Source of the DNA: Antedon bifida
Lineage: Eukaryota > Echinodermata > Crinoidea > Comatulida > Antedonidae
DNA: 64,000 nt
Assembly: GCA_963402885.1 (NCBI GenBank)
Contig: OY727096.1
Location: 8,503,501-8,567,500, forward strand
Direction: 5' to 3'
In this document: one piece after another, positions 49,801 through 55,800 of the stretch
Layout of the letters: each line of letters starts with the position of its first letter
Position numbering within the stretch: the first letter of the stretch is position 1
Notes under the pieces: model-generated
What the model saw: the letters and a program-made list of their open reading frames with translations, nothing else
Told to the model about the DNA's origin: nothing
The model's database searches: none
Translations under genes and position numbers: made by a program

Positions 49801-52800
49801 ATCCAGAATGCAATGTTGTGCAAGGTGCAAGGTCACGGATCCGATAATACAACATTATCATCAAGAGGTTAACCATATGGGTCGGAGTACTACACATCTG
49901 CATTCGCCAGAGTGGATAATGGATAATTGGAGCATCGTCTGCAGTTTCACAAATTATTCACAGATGTGTAACGTGTCATAGGCTAAGGGGTGGACTGCAA
50001 ACACAGAAGATGGCAGACCCTAACGACCCGGGCGACCTCGAATTGGACGACCCATAACACGAAACCGACTACCCCTATAGCCTAGCCTAGCCTAGGCCTA
50101 AGTGTGGTATAACATCCCGAAGCCGAACATAGCCAAAGATCTTTAAACCATACCTTATATAATACTCGCAAGCAAGCAATTGATTGAAAAAATACAGAAA
50201 TATCGCCATTTGATACTGAATGTGTCGACACGAACAAACGAACAGATATGGAACGCCAAGAGTGCATCATTAAAACTGCATTCGACTCGATTAGCACACA
50301 AAATATCATAAACATGGCAAACCAGGTCAAAACGGCCCCTTTTTCAGCGGCGGGTAAGGTGATTTGATTTGATTATTTGGGTTAACGATGACCAATCCAC
50401 TGAGCAAACCTTACCGAGGTCGTCGCTTTCTACACACCCGGAAAAGATGGCGCAGAGTAAAGTCTGTTTAACGGTATTTGGAGAGAGTTTGTCACAGTAA
50501 ATAAAAAGAGGTATTACTAAAAAAAGCATTAGATAACACTTTGAGAGTATTTCCTGGTATGTAGTACTTTACACGTCGGATTACACCAATTCGTTTAGAG
50601 ATTTTACATGTCAATTTGTCAATATGTTCTGACCATTTTAATTAGAATCAAAGAAAATTCAAATATAATATTTAAATATGACTTTCACTATAGGTTAGGG
50701 AAATATTTGAAAATGTGGGTAAAGTGGTTTGATCATGAATTTAGTCTTCTTGATATTCAATATAAGTCTATTTTCCTCAACCCATTTAGCAATTTTGTTT
50801 AAATTTGAATTTAATTCATTTTAAAGTAGAGTGGGATCAGATGAGTTACATAAGATAGTGTCATCTGCATACATAACACATTTCGATTGAGTGACATTTG
50901 GTAGAGAGGCCAAATACACAAAAGTTTTGCAGAATAGCAGGAACCACGTTGAATACTGTTATATCTTGTGTATATTTATTGCATCTTTCATTGTGTACAA
51001 CGTATACATACAGATTACCAACCATGAGGTTTTATCGATCTCCCTTAACCCATAATGCCTCGCTTTCCCTTAGTCTCCCATTCCAGACACTACATCGTTC
51101 TCTCGTGTACAACAATGTCATCTGATATGTTAGCTACACCTTCGCATCCACTCAGCGTCTGACTGATTACTTTGGTACTTTTCAGGGGCAGCATTTATCA
51201 CGAACATCAACCTTTTGTAGCGATAAAGACCTTTGTTAGTTATGAAAGTTGTGATGTTTCGTGATTGCTCATCTAATTCAATTTGGTGATAGCCGTAATT
51301 CATGTCTAATTTAGAGAACACTGTACTCTGATTCATTTCATACAACACTTCATCAACTGTTGGGATTGGATGCCTCTCCCTTTTAACTGCTCGGTTGGCC
51401 TGCCTCATATCTACGCAGAGGCGTATATCCCCATTTGGTTTTGGCACTACTATGGACTAGACTTACCCAATCACTTGGTTCGTCTACCCTTTCAATGATG
51501 TCAAGAGGTTCTAACTCATCTAATTTGTCACTCACTTTATCTTTGAGACTAAACGGTACTCTATACATGCTCTGAACAACTGGTGTTACCTGTTCATCAA
51601 TAAATAAATGTAACTTATAATCTTTTAATTTACCAATACCTTCAAATACCTGTGTATACTTGTCTTGTACACTATTTATTCCTTGTGGTATTACAATATT
51701 TAACACTCCAAGCTTCATTGCAGTATCACCTTCCAACAAAGCAGTTATTTTAGGATCAGTATTATTACCTGTATCTTGAAAAATTGACATGTTCGTAGTA
51801 AATTTTCCTAACAACTCTAATGGTTTTTCTGACCCATATGCATATAACTTTCTGTTTGTCAACTCAGATTTGCATTTAATTTTCTTGGATTTTAACTGTT
51901 GCCATAAATACTGATCTATGATATTAACTGTAGCACCACTATCAACGATCATTTCTACCTTATGTACATCCATACAAACATTTATCTTTGTAGTTTTAGA
52001 ATTATTATTTTGTATACCAAAAGCATAGTCATCGTCTTCACTTCCATTTTGAACATTACTAATATCACTACTCTTTTTGTCTTTACCTACTTTAGTTTTG
52101 CAACAAACAGCAAAATGTCCCAACATTTTACATTTAGTACATTTCTTGTCTCTTGCAGGACAACATTTATCCTTAGCCAAATGTCCTTCTCTTCCACAGC
52201 GAAAGCATTTCCGGTTATCTTGTCTATCATTGGACTTTGACTTACTTGTTCTGTTAGGCCTACCACTTGAATTTCCAGCTTGGTACCTGTTTCTGCTCGT
52301 CGTGCTTGATCTTGACCATCTCTCATTCCTCACTGCATTCATGTTTGTTGTTGTTTCCACTCCAATAACTTCTTGTGACATCTCCTTTGCTCGCTTCTCA
52401 CTCATTTCAAATGTGCTAGCTATTGCTTTTAAATTAGTTAATTTCAAAGTATTTCCTTTTTCTAGCAATTTTATTCTCAGTCTATTTGATTTGCAGTTTT
52501 CAATAACATGGTCTCTAATTAACTCATCAACATTCGCATCATCAAATTCACATTTTGCAGCCTGCTGCCTCAAACTGTTTATAAATTGGTGAATAGTTTC
52601 GTCATCACCTTGCGTCAGTTTTCTAAAACAATAACGCTCATACGGTACGTTGGTTTTCATAGCAAATTGTTTATTTAATGTTTTTACAACATCATACTCA
52701 TCTGTTCCATTCTCCTCCGTTAAACAGTCATATATGTCCTGTACAGCCAATCCGGCGCAATGCAATAACAAAGCTTTCTTTTGGTTTTGTCCACTACTCC

Positions 52801-55800
52801 TTTACCAGTAGCATATAATTCAAAACTGCGAAGCCATTTCTTCCACCGTTCAGCCGAAGCATGCACATCGTGTGGATCATACGCAGCGATTCCAGTGATT
52901 TCAACGTTTACAGCGGTCATCGTTACAACAGTATTAAAACAAATATATCGCCAAAAATTACAGTATTGAAACTTCTAATCACTTGTGGTTCGATATTCTC
53001 CTTAACTCATCGCCAATGTTATATCTTGTGTATATTTATTGCATCTTTCATTGTGTACAACGTATACATACAGATTACCAACCATGAGGTTTTATCGATC
53101 TCCCTTAACCCATAATGCCTCACTTCCCCTTATAGTCTCCCAATCCAGACACTACATATACTTTGTGGGGTGACAAAAATGATAGGGGTGGATGCCATCT
53201 TCAGTTTTGGGTTTTTAGGTCAGTTTATGTGGTCAAAAGGTTGTGCTCGTGTCCTGTAAGTTTGTTCTTTACCTGTGTGTTTGTGTTGTCTTCATTTATT
53301 GTAGTATTATATTTTTTCCCCTGATGTATTACTCTTCTGTGTGAGCTTCCACATCACAGGCTTGCCTTTCGTGGAGTGCCATCTTTTTTTTACATTTTGT
53401 TGTATTATTATTATAAGGTTTATTTGTTTGTAATTGTTGTAAATATAAAGAAAAAAGAGACAATTTTAAAAATTTTATGAAATTTAATATAAAAGAGTAA
53501 ATGATACGTTTGTTTTTTTATATATATATATTTCAAATTCAATACTACCTACCTTATTTAAGTACCTTAATCATTTATATTATTGTAATTGTTTATGAAA
53601 GAAAGAAAATAAATGTTTACGTTGACTTGACTTGAAAATAGAGGATTTTTATTTTATTCACGGAAAATCATCTACATCAACAGATCTATCCAAAAATACC
53701 ATTTGTGAAGATCAACTGATGTTTCATATGAGATAAACATTTTATTTTACACATAAAAACATAGGAAATGATATATACAGAAGTGCCATTTTCTCAAAAT
53801 GTTGTTTTCACATAATTTCGATAGAACATCTGTTAAGTACACACAGTTTTATAATAGACTTTTCCCAGTCTGTTGTTAATTTGTCTTTTTTATGTTGTCC
53901 GGCAGTAAGCGTTTCGATTTTTGTCAGAAAAATAGGTCAAGCATATGTATGAAACGCCAAAATATTGGTCTTTTCTATAATATTATTATATTACCTGTAA
54001 TAATGTAATATTGAGAAGTTCGGTTTTAGAAAAATCTCGAAAACAGAGACCCCCTATATGACCTAATGTTGAGATGTTTTTGTAGGGGTCGTTGAAAACA
54101 GAGACCCCTCCCCCCCTATAATGTAATTATTTAAACATTTTTAACATTTTATTTAATTTATTATTAAATTATTTTTTTTTTTTGCAGGTGGTTTAAAAAA
54201 AGAAAAATTAGATTTAAACACAAAATGTAAAGAGTTGGAATCTGAGAATAATAAACTCAAATCTGAAGTTGAGCTTCACAAAAAATTATTAAAAGATTTG
54301 GAGACTGAAGTGAAGGAGCTAAGAGGGCAAGCTGCCAAATACCAAGGAGCTAAACCGAAAGGTACTGAATAGTTTTTTTTCAAACATGTAAACCTTGACT
54401 TTAATTTTATTTCCCAAAATGCAATGTGCAAGCTTCGCCCAACATAATAAACAAATTGATGATGTATGTACATGTATGTATGTATGCACTATTGTTATTA
54501 TACAAATACTCTTCTTGATTAAATATATGTCTGTCTTTGTATAGATACAACTTCTGCTCATCTATCAGCAAGTTCATCAGTGCCAGGTAATAGTTGATTG
54601 CTAAATTCACATTAAGAGCAACAGTTGTATAGATTAAATTAGGTAAAAGAGTGCATGCGTTTTAACATAATTTATTTTTACCCACTCATGTCTACACTAT
54701 CAAGTTTGACAAAGAGTGTGATGTGCCCAAATAATGGTAGTGATATGCCCAAATATGGTAGTGATATGACATAATTATCTAACTAGATTTAATTCGTCAC
54801 TATGACGAATTGTAGGTTATATGCATTGATTTAAATAAAGATAATTGATTTTTAAAAGATATATTGATTGATTGATTTGCTCAGAATCTTTTATAATATA
54901 TGACGCAAATACAATAGCCGGTATCACAATCCGATCAAAGATCCCTCTGCGTATAATGTGATAAACCACATTTGTTGCATAATAATAAAGACATTATTTA
55001 CTTTTTATCTAGATTTCATTATAAATCATATGTATAATCTGTACACTAAGAAATAAAATTGAACAAACAATATGGATAATAAAAAAAAATCAATCTAGGT
55101 ACCTTGAATACCATAGACACGAGCACAGACCACCGAGCCATACACAACTGACTAAAAGTTGTAGAAAGATTCCTCCGTGTATTTACTATACAGTAACCAC
55201 TTTGGTGCAGATAGATTATTACATACCGCAATGAATTATAATAATATGATGACAAACTATATACTTTTAACTTTAATATATGAACATTTGAAGGAAGAAA
55301 GTTAATGTTAGGTTTGTTATTTCGGCATAAGAAAATGTCATAATTTAGTTTGATTGTCGAAATTATTTTTTTTAAATTTAATATGCAATTAATGATGACT
55401 TAATCAACTTTTGTTCTTAATTTCATAATAAATCATACATATGATACATACACTTCAAGAAAATGAAATGAAAAATAGGTGTTGACGATCTATATTAATT
55501 TTAAAATTTAGCATATTTTCACCATTTTGTTAACTTATACGTGCGTAGCCTGTCACATTTAACGTGCTCGTATAACGCAATTTCGAGTTGAAAAGTGAAT
55601 CAAATATGATGATATTATTAAAGAAAGGTTTTAAAACAGATATCGGGCAAAAAGAATGCATATTAACGTTTAACGCGCAGTGCGCTTACAAAAATATGCG
55701 CACTCATGGTAATTTTTTAAACGCTTAAAATTGCCTGAAATGTACTATAATTTCATCGAAAATAATTTTTTTTAATTTTAAGCGCGCGTACGCATGCGTT

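Larger units (their letters stand above)
50957..53156 (-). mobile_element. Compact Ty3/Gypsy-like LTR retrotransposon, internally deleted
   Basis: Near-identical LTRs of 138 bp (50957-51094) and 140 bp (53017-53156) start TGTTATATC and end CACTACA. Flanks are AATAC and TATAC (4 of 5 match). On the minus strand TGGCGATGAGTTAAGG follows the 5' LTR as a candidate PBS. The interior encodes gag, protease and the N-terminal part of RT only. RNase H and integrase are missing. It lies in the same orientation as the BEL debris and antisense to the kinesin gene. Confidence 0.85.
41658..54187 (+). other. 12.5-kb kinesin intron
   Basis: It runs from GTATAAG to a T run with TTTGCAG. It contains Helentron C, gag debris, a Mutator-like foldback element, BEL/Pao and Gypsy remnants. 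Entry and exit phases are both 1, so undetected phase 1-1 exons would not break the frame. Confidence 0.75.

Noticed and set aside
52077-52592. 171-codon plus-strand frame
   Set aside because: Antisense shadow of the Gypsy gag-protease ORF, which has zinc knuckles and a protease active site on the minus strand.
54319-54610. Minus-strand frames of 65-80 codons
   Set aside because: Antisense to the coiled-coil and linker exons of the kinesin gene.
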